From Treponema saccharophilum DSM 2985 (lineage in GTDB: Bacteria; Spirochaetota; Spirochaetia; Treponematales; Treponemataceae): a stretch of 64,000 nucleotides of DNA. Positions 51,920-59,818 of the stretch are shown piece after piece; within the stretch, counting starts at the first letter, position 1, and each line of letters opens with the position of its first letter. The translations under genes were made by a program, and so were the position numbers. Under the pieces are notes generated by a model. That model was not told the DNA's origin. It searched no databases and saw only the letters and a program-made list of their open reading frames with translations. The stretch lies in NCBI RefSeq assembly GCF_000255555.1, contig NZ_AGRW01000044.1, positions 50,792 to 114,791 on the forward strand. Reading direction: 5' to 3'.

Positions 51920-53296
51920 ATGAAAGGTGTTGAATACAAGGGATTGTCTTCTGTCGATGGACCGATTGTCGTGGTGAAACGGAGCGAGGATGTTTCTTAC
52001 AACGAGATTGTCTATGTGCGCGACAAATTCGGCGAGAAAAAGACAGGGCGGGTCATAGACCTTAACACGGAAACTGCCGTCGTTCAGATTTTCGGCTCGA
52101 CGACGGGGCTTGATTTGAACGACACTACGGTTGAATTCCTGGACGAGCCGATGGAGCTCCGCGTTGGCGAGGGGCTGCTCGGCCGCATATTCAACGGTCT
52201 TGGCGAGCCGATTGACGGCCTTCCTCCGATTGTGTCTTCCACGAAAATCGACGTCAACGGAATGCCGATAAATCCGTATGCGCGCGTTTATCCGAGGGAT
52301 TTCATTCAGACGGGAATCTCTTCCATTGACGGTATGAACACGCTGATTCGCGGTCAGAAGCTTCCGATTTTTTCGGGGAACGGCCTCCCGCACAACAAGC
52401 TTGCCGCCCAGATTATCCGCCAGGCAAAAATCCGCAATTCGGACGAGCAGTTCGTCATGGTTTTCGCGGGAATGGGAATCAAATACGACCAGGCGCAGTT
52501 CTTCATAAAATCGTTTGAGGAATCGGGCGTTTTGTCCAAGGTCGTCATGTTCCAGTCGCTCGCCGATTCTCCCTCAATCGAAAGAATCATCACTCCGCGC
52601 TGCGCTCTGACGGCGGCGGAATATCTGGCGTACGAGAAGAACATGCACGTTCTTGTCGTGATGACGGACATGACGAATTATTGCGAGGCGTTGCGCGAGA
52701 TTTCGACGACGAGAGGCGAGGTTCCCGGAAGAAAGGGCTATCCGGGCTATCTGTATTCGAATCTTGCCGAGCTTTACGAGCGCGCGGGAAAGATTAAGGG
52801 TGCGACCGGCTCAATCACGCAGATTCCGATTCTTTCCATGCCGAACGACGATATCTCGCACCCGATTCCCGACCTTACGGGGTACATCACCGAGGGACAG
52901 ATTGTCCTTGACCGCGAGCTTTCCCAGAAAGGCGTCTATCCGCCTGTCTCGGGGCTTCCGAGCCTGAGCCGCCTTATGAAGGACGGAATCGGCGACGGCA
53001 TGACGCGCGAAGACCATTCCGCGGTTTCGAGCCAGCTTTTTGCCGCGTATTCGAAAGTTAAGTCGATACGAAACCTCGCGGCGATTATCGGCGAGGAGGA
53101 GCTCGGAAAGGAGGACAGAATGTACCTCCGGTTCGGCGACGCGCTTGAGGGGCAGTTCTTCACGCAGGGCGAGTACGAGAACCGCTCGATTGAGGAGACG
53201 CTCGACCTCGGCTGGAAGCTGCTCAAGATTCTTCCGCAGAACGAGCTGTACCGAATAAAGCCGGAGCTTATCGAAAAATACATGCCCAAGGACTGA
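51920..53296 (+). CDS. atpB: V-type ATPase non-catalytic subunit B
   Basis: A 458-residue regulatory subunit that pairs with A in the catalytic head. Features: [16 protein letters not shown] barrel start, [45 protein letters not shown], and [20 protein letters not shown] in place of a Walker A loop, as expected for [16 protein letters not shown] and [19 protein letters not shown] [18 protein letters not shown] follow. Intact and of normal length. It stands alone: A is 10.4 kb upstream and D, which usually follows B, is not found before the tRNA gene or elsewhere in the window. A terminator follows. Confidence 0.95.
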   Translation: MKGVEYKGLSSVDGPIVVVKRSEDVSYNEIVYVRDKFGEKKTGRVIDLNTETAVVQIFGSTTGLDLNDTTVEFLDEPMELRVGEGLLGRIFNGLGEPIDGLPPIVSSTKIDVNGMPINPYARVYPRDFIQTGISSIDGMNTLIRGQKLPIFSGNGLPHNKLAAQIIRQAKIRNSDEQFVMVFAGMGIKYDQAQFFIKSFEESGVLSKVVMFQSLADSPSIERIITPRCALTAAEYLAYEKNMHVLVVMTDMTNYCEALREISTTRGEVPGRKGYPGYLYSNLAELYERAGKIKGATGSITQIPILSMPNDDISHPIPDLTGYITEGQIVLDRELSQKGVYPPVSGLPSLSRLMKDGIGDGMTREDHSAVSSQLFAAYSKVKSIRNLAAIIGEEELGKEDRMYLRFGDALEGQFFTQGEYENRSIEETLDLGWKLLKILPQNELYRIKPELIEKYMPKD

Positions 53297-53304
53297 TGCA
53301 CACG

Positions 53305-53347
53305 AATCCCGTTTTTTTGCGCGATGCAGGAAGACGGGATTTTTTTT
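53305..53347 (+). terminator. Terminator after V-ATPase subunit B
   Basis: AATCCCGT (53305-53312) pairs with ACGGGATT (53334-53341), and the T-run continues to 53347. Confidence 0.8.
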
Positions 53348-53401
53348 GCCGATTTTCTCTCAAAAAAAATCACTTTTTTTTGTATTTTTTTTGAAAAGCC
53401 G

Positions 53402-53430
53402 TTGACACAAATTTTTTAAATCGATATATT
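53402..53430 (+). promoter_or_regulatory. Strong promoter of tRNA-Val
   Basis: A perfect TTGACA (53402-53407), 17 bp, TATATT (53425-53430). It is the best promoter in the window, about 45 bases before the tRNA. Confidence 0.85.
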
Positions 53431-53478
53431 ATACACATCACTTGCGAATAACGCGAGCGATAAACAAAAATAAAAAAT

Positions 53479-53552
53479 GCGGGGTTAGCTCAGTTGGTTA
53501 GAGCATCACGTTGACATCGTGGGGGTCAGTAGTTCGAGTCTACTATTCCGCA
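53479..53552 (+). tRNA. tRNA-Val (anticodon GAC)
   Basis: A 74-base cloverleaf. The acceptor stem GCGGGGT/ATTCCGC has two G-T pairs and discriminator A. The D arm is GCTC-AGTTGGTTA-GAGC, the anticodon stem TCACG/CGTGG with loop TTGACAT (anticodon GAC, codons GUC and GUU), the variable loop GGGTC, and the T arm AGTAG-TTCGAGT-CTACT. CCA is not encoded. Confidence 0.95.
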
Positions 53553-53556
53553 ACTT

Positions 53557-53589
53557 AATAGGTTCCGAAAATCGGAACCTATTTTTTTT
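53557..53589 (+). terminator. Terminator of tRNA-Val
   Basis: AATAGGTTCCGA (53557-53568) pairs with TCGGAACCTATT (53572-53583) around a 3-base loop, followed by more T. Confidence 0.92.
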
Positions 53590-53682
53590 GTCCGCGTAGA
53601 TTTTTCATTTTTGCCGCTGATGCGTTGACCCCTTCGTTTCTTTCTTCATTCTTCTTGCCGGCTTTCAATCGGATTATTTTTA

Positions 53683-53720
53683 ATAGTCAACTTTACTAAA
53701 ATGAAATACAGGTTTACTAT
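53683..53720 (+). promoter_or_regulatory. Possible biotin-repressor operator and promoter of bioB
   Basis: ATAGTCAACT (53683-53692) and GGTTTACTAT (53711-53720) form an imperfect inverted repeat with an 18-base spacer. The right arm matches the GGTTTAC half of BirA operators. A -35-like TTTACT (53692-53697) and -10-like TACTAT (53715-53720), 17 bp apart, overlap it, so a bound repressor would block transcription. The spacer is slightly longer than the usual 14-16, so this is tentative. Confidence 0.4.
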
Positions 53721-53744
53721 TCTGTGCAAAAAAGAGGTGCAAAA

Positions 53745-54758
53745 ATGGATTTGATGAAATTGGCGGATGAGATAATCGGCGGGAGAAGACTTTCCGAAAA
53801 CGACGACCTTTCGTTTTTCGTGACGTGCGGCATCGACGAGCTTTGCGAGGGGGCGGACAAAATACGCGGGGAATTCTGCGGCGACAGGGTCGATTTATGC
53901 TCGATAATCAGCGGGAGAAGCGGGCTTTGCCCGGAAAACTGCAAGTATTGCGCGCAGAGCGTCCATAGCAAGACGGATTGTGCCGTTCATCCCTTTCTTC
54001 GCGAGGACGAGATTGTGGAGGCGGCGCGGCGCAACCAGGAGGAGGGCGTCGACAGGTTCGCAATAGTCACGGCGGGGCGCGCGCTTTCGGGGGAGGAATT
54101 CGAGAGGGCGGTTGCCTGCTACGAGCGGATGAAGCGCGAGCTGAAGATAGGGCTGTGCGCTTCGATGGGGTTCCTCACGCGGGAGCAGTTCCGGCGGCTG
54201 AAAAATGCGGGCGTGACGAGCATTCACAACAACATCGAGACGTCGAGACGGTTCTTCCCGAACATCTGCACGACGCACACGTTCGACATGAAAATCGCTA
54301 CGATAAGGACGGCGCAGGAGGAGGGGCTTGCGGTCTGCTCCGGCGGCATCATCGGGCTTGGCGAGACGTTCGCGGACAGAATCGACATGGCGCTGACTCT
54401 TTCCGGGCTTGGAATCCGCTCGATACCGATAAACGCGCTCATGGCGATTCCGGGAACCCCGCTTGAGGGGCAGAAGCCGCTCTGCGAGGACGAGATAATC
54501 CGCACGCTCGCGATGTTCCGCTTCGTAAATCCGGAGGCGAACATCCGCCTTGCCGCGGGACGACGGCTCATTTCCGGAAACGGCCGGCGCGCGTTCGAGT
54601 CGGGGTGCAGCGCGTCGATAACGGGAAACATGCTCACGACAACGGGAAGCACCATTCAAGCGGATATCGCGATGCTCGAATCCATGGGGCGGAAGGTCGG
54701 GCGGGGGAGCGGCTCGTCGTGCGCGCCGTCGTGCTGCCCGTGCTCTGGCAGAAAATAG
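53745..54758 (+). CDS. bioB: Biotin synthase
   Basis: A 337-residue radical-SAM enzyme inserting sulfur into dethiobiotin. The start at 53745 is set by AGAGGTGC nine bases upstream. The [4Fe-4S] cluster motif is GLCPENCKYCAQS (C62, C66, C69), with further conserved SMGFLTREQ, HNNIETS and INALMAIPGTPLEGQ. The C-terminus is unusual, ending SSCAPSCCPCSGRK, four Cys in a short tail that could be an extra metal or redox site. No other biotin-synthesis genes are nearby; dethiobiotin may be scavenged or made elsewhere. Confidence 0.94.
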   Translation: MDLMKLADEIIGGRRLSENDDLSFFVTCGIDELCEGADKIRGEFCGDRVDLCSIISGRSGLCPENCKYCAQSVHSKTDCAVHPFLREDEIVEAARRNQEEGVDRFAIVTAGRALSGEEFERAVACYERMKRELKIGLCASMGFLTREQFRRLKNAGVTSIHNNIETSRRFFPNICTTHTFDMKIATIRTAQEEGLAVCSGGIIGLGETFADRIDMALTLSGLGIRSIPINALMAIPGTPLEGQKPLCEDEIIRTLAMFRFVNPEANIRLAAGRRLISGNGRRAFESGCSASITGNMLTTTGSTIQADIAMLESMGRKVGRGSGSSCAPSCCPCSGRK

Positions 54759-54790
54759 CCGGGATACTCAACGAAACGATTGCATTCTGC

Positions 54791-54796
54791 TATAAT
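54791..54796 (+). promoter_or_regulatory. Extended -10 element of queD
   Basis: TGCTATAAT, with the perfect TATAAT at 54791-54796. It ends seven bases before the queD ATG, so the transcript would start at the start codon. The -35 region is poor. Confidence 0.6.
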
Positions 54797-54803
54797 CTCC
54801 GCC

Positions 54804-55190
54804 ATGTTCGAGGTACGGGTCAACACTGATTTCGCGGCGGCGCACTTCCTCCGCGACTACAACGGGAAGTGCGAGAATCTGCACGGTCACAATTACAAAG
54901 TCTATGCGCATGTCCGCGGGAATGCGCTTAACGAGGGCGGGATGCTCCTCGATTTCACGGAGCTCAAGCGTGCCCTAAAGTCTGTATGCGCGCGGCTCGA
55001 CCACACCAATCTGAACGACATGGAGGTCTTCGACCAGAATCCGAGCGCGGAGAGAATTGCGAAATTCATCTTCGACTCGATTCTGGCGATGATTCCGTCG
55101 CTGGTGAAAACGGACGGGGACAAGGCATTTTTGCAGGCGGTCGATGTTTTTGAGACGGACACGAACCGCGCCCGTTATTCCGTAGATTGA
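54804..55190 (+). CDS. queD: 6-carboxytetrahydropterin synthase (QueD) family
   Basis: A 128-residue T-fold enzyme of queuosine/7-deazaguanine synthesis. The zinc-binding histidines are in FAAAHFL and CENLHGHNYKV, and the catalytic Cys is in NGKCENLHGHNY. The C-terminal DHTNLND is also typical of QueD/PTPS proteins. The ATG at 54804 has no Shine-Dalgarno sequence and follows a TATAAT box by seven bases, so it is probably leaderless. No other queuosine gene is in the window. A pyruvoyl-tetrahydropterin synthase role is the alternative, less likely in this size class. Confidence 0.85.
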   Translation: MFEVRVNTDFAAAHFLRDYNGKCENLHGHNYKVYAHVRGNALNEGGMLLDFTELKRALKSVCARLDHTNLNDMEVFDQNPSAERIAKFIFDSILAMIPSLVKTDGDKAFLQAVDVFETDTNRARYSVD

Positions 55191-55244
55191 ATTTGCGCCA
55201 TCGGTTCCGGCGGTTTGGGACTGAAATCAATTGGGGAAAATCAA

Positions 55245-56849
55245 ATGAAAAAAATCGACATATTCGACTCGACGCTCCGCGACGGCTCGCAGGGCGAGGG
55301 GATAAGCTATTCCGTTCAGGACAAACTGAACATCGTCCGCGCCCTCGACGAGCTGGGCGTCTCGTTCATCGAGGCGGGAAATCCCGGCTCGAATCCGAAG
55401 GACATGGAATTTTTTCAGGAGGCGAAGAAGCTCACGCTCGCGAATTCGAAGCTCGTGGCGTTCGGCTCGACAAGGCGGAAGGATTTGTCCTGCCGCGAGG
55501 ACGCGAACCTCCAGAGCCTCCTTTCCGCGGGCACCGAGTGGGTCTGCATTTTCGGAAAGGCCTGGGATTTTCAGGTGACTGACATTCTGCACGCGACGCT
55601 CGACGAGAACGTCGAGATGATTCGCGACACCGTGTCGTATCTTGTCGGCGAAGGGCGCAAAGTCGTCTTCGATGCGGAGCATTTCTTCACGGGATACGCC
55701 GCGAATGCTGAATACGCGCTCCGCTGCCTCGGCGCTGCCGTCGATGGCGGGGCGGAATGCCTCTGCCTCTGCGAGACGAAAGGCGGCGCCATGCCGATGG
55801 AATGCTACAACGCGACGAAAACGGTTGTCGAGAAGTTCGGCAAGAACCCCGGCGGAATTTCCGTCGGAATCCACACGCACAACGATTCGGGGCTTGCCGT
55901 GGCGAACTCGCTCCTTGCAGTCGAGGCTGGCGCGACGCACGTGCAGGGCGTCCTTCTCGGGTTCGGCGAGCGCACCGGAAACGCGAACCTTTCGACGATA
56001 ATCGCGGATTTGCAGCTCAAGCTCGGCTGCTCGTGCATTCCCGAGGATTCGCTCAGGAACCTCACGCCGATATGCAAGCGCGTCGCCGAAATCACCAACA
56101 TCGCGCTCAATCCCGGAATGCCCTACGTCGGCTCGAGCGCGTTCGCGCACAAGGCGGGAATGCACATCGACGCGGTCATAAAGAACCCGTTCGCGTACGA
56201 GCACGTGGAGCCTGACAGAGTGGGGAACGAGCGCGTGTTCCTGATGAGCGAGGTCGCCGGGCGCAGCATGATTATCGAGAAGGTGCAGAAATTCGACAAG
56301 TCGATAACGAAATCAAGCCCCGTCGTCCAGGAAATCGTCACGCGCGTGAAGGAGCTTGAGCACGACGGCTACCAGTTCGAGGGCGCGGACGCAAGCTTCG
56401 AGATTCTCGTGCGGAAATCAATCGGAAAATACCAGCCGTTCTTCAACCTGCATTACTATAAGACGAGCGGCGAATTCCCGCGTTTTGCCGACGGCCAGTG
56501 CGCGTTCTGCCAGGTGAAGCTCGACGTCGACGGAAATGTCGTCGTCACGGCGGGTGAGGGCGACGGCCCCGTCAACGCGATGGACGTGGCGCTCAGGAAG
56601 GCGCTCGAGGAATTCTACCCGAACGTCGGGCAGATTCACCTCACCGACTACAAAGTCCGCGTCCTTGACGGAAAGAGCGCCACCGCGTCGAAGGTGCGCG
56701 TCCTCATCGAGTCGAGCGACGGAAGCAGCACGTGGACGACGATGGGCGTTTCCTCCGACGTCATGGAGGCAAGCTACATAGCTCTCGTCGATTCGTTCGA
56801 GTACAAGCTGATAAAAGATTTGGAGCGGAAATTCTCCAAGATTCTGTGA
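55245..56849 (+). CDS. cimA: Citramalate synthase
   Basis: A 534-residue enzyme of the alpha-isopropylmalate synthase superfamily. The start FDSTLRDGSQGEGISYSVQD and the HTHNDSGLAVANSL metal-binding motif define the HMGL-like barrel. The overall length, the FGSTRRKDLSCREDANLQSL segment and the C-terminal LeuA-type regulatory domain (about 400-534) match the CimA subgroup that joins pyruvate and acetyl-CoA into (R)-citramalate for isoleucine synthesis. 2-isopropylmalate synthase is the main alternative. ATG at 55245 with weak GGGGA upstream. Leu/Ile genes are not nearby. A terminator follows. Confidence 0.85.
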   Translation: MKKIDIFDSTLRDGSQGEGISYSVQDKLNIVRALDELGVSFIEAGNPGSNPKDMEFFQEAKKLTLANSKLVAFGSTRRKDLSCREDANLQSLLSAGTEWVCIFGKAWDFQVTDILHATLDENVEMIRDTVSYLVGEGRKVVFDAEHFFTGYAANAEYALRCLGAAVDGGAECLCLCETKGGAMPMECYNATKTVVEKFGKNPGGISVGIHTHNDSGLAVANSLLAVEAGATHVQGVLLGFGERTGNANLSTIIADLQLKLGCSCIPEDSLRNLTPICKRVAEITNIALNPGMPYVGSSAFAHKAGMHIDAVIKNPFAYEHVEPDRVGNERVFLMSEVAGRSMIIEKVQKFDKSITKSSPVVQEIVTRVKELEHDGYQFEGADASFEILVRKSIGKYQPFFNLHYYKTSGEFPRFADGQCAFCQVKLDVDGNVVVTAGEGDGPVNAMDVALRKALEEFYPNVGQIHLTDYKVRVLDGKSATASKVRVLIESSDGSSTWTTMGVSSDVMEASYIALVDSFEYKLIKDLERKFSKIL

Positions 56850-56855
56850 TTAAGG

Positions 56856-56889
56856 GCCGCCGGGAAGATGTTTCCGGCGGCTTTTTTTT
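56856..56889 (+). terminator. Terminator after cimA
   Basis: GCCGCCGG (56856-56863) pairs with CCGGCGGC (56874-56881), followed by eight T. Confidence 0.92.
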
Positions 56890-56991
56890 GCGGGCGAAAT
56901 CGGCGCCAATATTGAAAATGGCTTGATTTTTTCGGGGGGGGGTGGTATATTTCTTCCTCGTGGATTTTCACGAATCTATGAGGAGTTTTTT

Positions 56992-57300
56992 ATGAAGAAG
57001 AAGATTCTTGCAGGACTCGCCGCGGCTGCTGCTGCCATCGCGTTCTCTGCTTGTACATCTGTGGTTCCTGTTCAGGGAAACAACCAGCTTCCTGCGAACG
57101 GCTACAAAATCCTTGGCCGCGTTACGACGAAGACCAGCTCGACACAGTCGGGATACACGAAGCTTCTTGCCGAGGCTCAGAAGCAGTATCCGGGCGCTGA
57201 CGACGTTGTGAACATCCTCGTCGACAAAAAGACGACGATTTTCCTTATTTTCGTCTTCCAGACATACGAGATGTCTGCGCTCGCGGTCGATTACGACTGA
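56992..57300 (+). CDS. Small lipoprotein
   Basis: A 102-residue protein starting at ATG with GAGGAG upstream. It has a short signal with lipobox AFSAC (Cys about 21). The mature part (about 80 residues) contains NGYKILGRVTTKTSSTQSGYTKLLAEAQKQYPGADDVVNILVD, an alpha/beta pattern reminiscent of small YbjQ- or BON-like envelope proteins, but no family is certain. It is followed by a T-tailed hairpin and stands alone between cimA and pyrE. Confidence 0.7.
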   Translation: MKKKILAGLAAAAAAIAFSACTSVVPVQGNNQLPANGYKILGRVTTKTSSTQSGYTKLLAEAQKQYPGADDVVNILVDKKTTIFLIFVFQTYEMSALAVDYD

Positions 57301-57333
57301 TTTTCCCTTTCCGGTAATTCCCGGAAAGCGTTT

Positions 57334-57361
57334 CGCGTCCCGTTTGGGGCGCGTTTTTTTT
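57334..57361 (+). terminator. Terminator after the small lipoprotein
   Basis: CGCGTCCC (57334-57341) pairs with GGGGCGCG (57346-57353), one G-T pair, followed by eight T. Confidence 0.88.
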
Positions 57362-57382
57362 GTGCCCGGAAAATCGTTCCGC

Positions 57383-57422
57383 AAAAAAAAACACCTGCCG
57401 GGGATTTCCCTCGGGCAGGTGC
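57383..57422 (-). terminator. Terminator after pyrE
   Basis: On the minus strand CACCTGCC pairs with GGCAGGTG (57421-57414 with 57399-57392) around a GAGGGAAATCCCC-like inner hairpin, followed by nine T. Confidence 0.88.
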
Positions 57423-57446
57423 CTGCGCGTCTTTTCGCGGGAAGCG

Positions 57447-58133
57447 CTACTTCGCGCCGTACTCCGCGTAGTATTTGTCGATTTCCGCCTTGATTTCGTC
57501 GGTGATTATTTTCCTGTCGCCGTTCGTGTGGAGCGCGTCGATGACGTCCTTCATCGAGACGATTGCACGCGCGGGGAATCCGTATTTTTCCGAGATGACC
57601 TCAAGCGCAGCCTTGTCCGAATCGGGTGCCTTCTCCATCCTGTTGAGCGAGACGATTTCGCCGACGATTTTGATTCCGCCGGGAACCGTTTCCTGCGCCT
57701 TGATTTTCGGGTATGTTTCCTCGATTGACTTTCCGCTCGTGGTGACGTCCTCGATAATCACGACGCGGTCACCGTCCTTGAGCTGGTAGCCGAGAAGCCC
57801 GCCCTTGTCCGCGCCGTGGTCCTTCGCTTCCTTCCTGTCCGCGCAGTATTTGATTTCCTTTCCGAACAGCTCCGAATATGCGACGGCAGTGACGACGGCG
57901 AGGGGGATTCCCTTGTACGCCGGCCCGAAAAACGCGTCGATTTCGTCGCCGAAGTTGTCGTGGATTGCCTTCGCGTAGAATTCGCCGAGCCGTTTGAGCT
58001 GGCTTCCAGTGACGTATGCGCCCGCGTTCATGAAGAAGGGCGACTGCCTTCCGCTTTTGAGCGTGAACGAGCCGAATTTGAGAACTCCGCATTCGACCAT
58101 GAAATCTATGAATTCTTTCTTGTAGTCTTCCAT
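57447..58133 (-). CDS. pyrE: Orotate phosphoribosyltransferase
   Basis: A 228-residue pyrimidine-synthesis enzyme that joins orotate to PRPP to form OMP. The PRPP-binding loop is VVIIEDVTTSGKS, and the flexible catalytic loop is YCADRKEAKDHGADKGGLLG. The start GVLKFGSFTLKSGRQSPFFMNAG is typical. Length fits the family. Upstream lies purB (gap of 91 bases with a nested hairpin at 58179-58217), and the two purine/pyrimidine genes may be cotranscribed. GGAAAATATGG is a weak ribosome-binding region. Confidence 0.94.
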   Translation of the reverse strand: MEDYKKEFIDFMVECGVLKFGSFTLKSGRQSPFFMNAGAYVTGSQLKRLGEFYAKAIHDNFGDEIDAFFGPAYKGIPLAVVTAVAYSELFGKEIKYCADRKEAKDHGADKGGLLGYQLKDGDRVVIIEDVTTSGKSIEETYPKIKAQETVPGGIKIVGEIVSLNRMEKAPDSDKAALEVISEKYGFPARAIVSMKDVIDALHTNGDRKIITDEIKAEIDKYYAEYGAK

Positions 58134-58178
58134 ATTTTCCTGTTTTCCGTTTCGATTCCTGAAAATGGCGGATGATGC

Positions 58179-58217
58179 GCGCGCCGGAATCCTTTCGCGA
58201 AAGAAATGCCGGCGCGC
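58179..58217. repeat. Nested palindrome between purB and pyrE
   Basis: An outer 9-bp stem GCGCGCCGG/CCGGCGCGC encloses the palindrome CTTTCGCGAAAG (58191-58202). It starts seven bases after the purB stop, as the element at 12840-12890 does after its gene, and lacks a T-run. Confidence 0.6.
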
Positions 58218-58224
58218 GGTGCGC

Positions 58225-59646
58225 CTATTTCATCAGCTCAGCGTATTTCTGTGCGAGACGCGCTGATTTCTTCGCCGCAAGACCGCAGTAGTTCGCCGGA
58301 TTCTCGAAGAACGACGCGGGGTTCTCTACGCCGAGCTTCTCAAGCTGCGCCGTGATGTCCGCGAATTCCTTCTCGTGCGTCTTCAAGACCTCGAAGAACG
58401 ATTTGCCGCTCTTCTCCGCCTCGAGCGTGATTTTCCTGATGACCTCGTGGCCGTCGTTGTAGCCAGCCTCGCCGAGGAGGATGTACGCCGGCTCGGCAAG
58501 GACGCCGCCCTTGACCTTTCCGCCCGCGCCCGCGAGGTTCCTCGCCATTCCGTCCTTGTCCGCCTGCAGCCCCGAGACGACGCTGTTCATGCGCGCCACC
58601 GCCATCGTGAAGCCGGAAACGTAGTCGGAGATGAAGCGCTGGCTCGCGCTGTTCGTCAAATCGCGCTGGTGCTCGGAAATCTGGTCCATGTAGAACGTGA
58701 TTACGCGCGGGCACATCGCCTTCCACAGCGACTTGACGTGCTCGCTGTTCCACGGGTTGCGCTTCTGCGGCATGGTGGACGAGCCGACCTGCGTCGACGC
58801 GAAATATTCGAAAACCTCGCCGATTTCGCTCCGCTGGAGGTTCCTGAGGTCGTCAGCGAGGTTCGCGATGATTCCGAACGCGACGTTCATCTCCAGGAGG
58901 AGGCGGAGGACGTGCTCCGGCTCGACAAGCTGGTTCGAGTACTCGCTCGGCTTCAATCCCAGAAAACCTGTGTAGATGCGCTCAAGCTCCTCGGGATCCT
59001 TCACAATCATCGACGGACCGTTGTACGAGCCGACGGGGCCGGCAAGTTTTCCGACCAAATCGTCGGAAAGCTGCTCGATTTTGAGGATTGACTTTCCGAG
59101 TCTCGCCACGAATTCCGCAATCGACCAGCCGAACGTGATGGGGACGGCGTGCTGGCCGTGGGTGCGCCCGACCTGCGGCGTCGCAGCCTCGCGCTCGGCG
59201 ATTGTGCAGAGATGCTTCTCGAGCGTCTTGAGCTCGGGGAGGACGACGTTCTTCGTCACGTCGCGCATGCGGCATGAGAGCGCGGTGTCGAGGATGTCAA
59301 CGCTCGTCGCGCCCAGATGGATGAGCGGTCCGATTTCCGCGCTGACCTTCGTCTTCATCACGTTGACGAGCGCGCGGATGTTGTGCTTCGTCTTCTCTTC
59401 CTCGGCGTAGACTTCCTCGGGGTCGATGTTCTCGGCGACAGAGTCGAGCGTCGCGGCGATTTCGTCGGTGAGCGTGCCGCGGACCTTGAGGTGTGCTTTC
59501 ACGAGGGCGGATTCGCATCTCGCGCAGGAGCGGATGGACGCCTGCTCGGAGATGTACCTAGAGAGCGATTCGAACGCCGCCTTCTCGGAAAGCGAGTAGC
59601 GGTGGTCGATGCAGGAGAGGTTCTCAAAAATATTTCGTGTTTCCAT
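58225..59646 (-). CDS. purB: Adenylosuccinate lyase
   Basis: A 473-residue enzyme of purine synthesis that cleaves adenylosuccinate and SAICAR to release fumarate. The fumarase/aspartase signature is GSSTMPQKRNPWNSEH, with QVGRTHGQHAVPITFGW and the ASEIHLGATSVD-like LIHLGATSVDILD also present. The ATG at 59646 (METRNIFENL) is chosen because a TATACT box ends seven bases before it. Upstream in-frame starts would cross that promoter. No Shine-Dalgarno sequence is present, so the message is probably leaderless. Confidence 0.94.
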   Translation of the reverse strand: METRNIFENLSCIDHRYSLSEKAAFESLSRYISEQASIRSCARCESALVKAHLKVRGTLTDEIAATLDSVAENIDPEEVYAEEEKTKHNIRALVNVMKTKVSAEIGPLIHLGATSVDILDTALSCRMRDVTKNVVLPELKTLEKHLCTIAEREAATPQVGRTHGQHAVPITFGWSIAEFVARLGKSILKIEQLSDDLVGKLAGPVGSYNGPSMIVKDPEELERIYTGFLGLKPSEYSNQLVEPEHVLRLLLEMNVAFGIIANLADDLRNLQRSEIGEVFEYFASTQVGSSTMPQKRNPWNSEHVKSLWKAMCPRVITFYMDQISEHQRDLTNSASQRFISDYVSGFTMAVARMNSVVSGLQADKDGMARNLAGAGGKVKGGVLAEPAYILLGEAGYNDGHEVIRKITLEAEKSGKSFFEVLKTHEKEFADITAQLEKLGVENPASFFENPANYCGLAAKKSARLAQKYAELMK

Positions 59647-59653
59647 GCGCGGA

Positions 59654-59681
59654 AGTATACCGGATTGCGCCGGTTTGTTCA
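59654..59681 (-). promoter_or_regulatory. Promoter of purB
   Basis: On the minus strand a TGAACA -35-like box, 16 bp, TATACT (59659-59654), seven bases before the ATG. The same TGAACA -35 occurs at the Ter-cluster promoter (5177-5182). Confidence 0.5.
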
Positions 59682-59734
59682 CCGTTCGCGGCGTTTTCAA
59701 AAAAGTTGCCGGCGACTTTGCGGGATTTATCAAA

Positions 59735-59740
59735 TATAAT
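59735..59740 (+). promoter_or_regulatory. -10 box of the AIPR-family gene
   Basis: A perfect TATAAT about 79 bases before the ATG at 59819, with no convincing -35. The leader is AT-rich compared with the flanking genes. Confidence 0.4.
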
Positions 59741-59818
59741 AAACTTGAGCGGCAGTTTGGTTGCCTGGCAATTTTGCTGCTTTCGTTTAAAAATGTTTGT
59801 TTTTACAGAGGTCGAAGC

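Noticed and set aside
53297..53723. V-ATPase subunit D after B
   Set aside because: All frames between the B stop and bioB are short; the stretch holds a terminator, promoter, tRNA-Val and another terminator.
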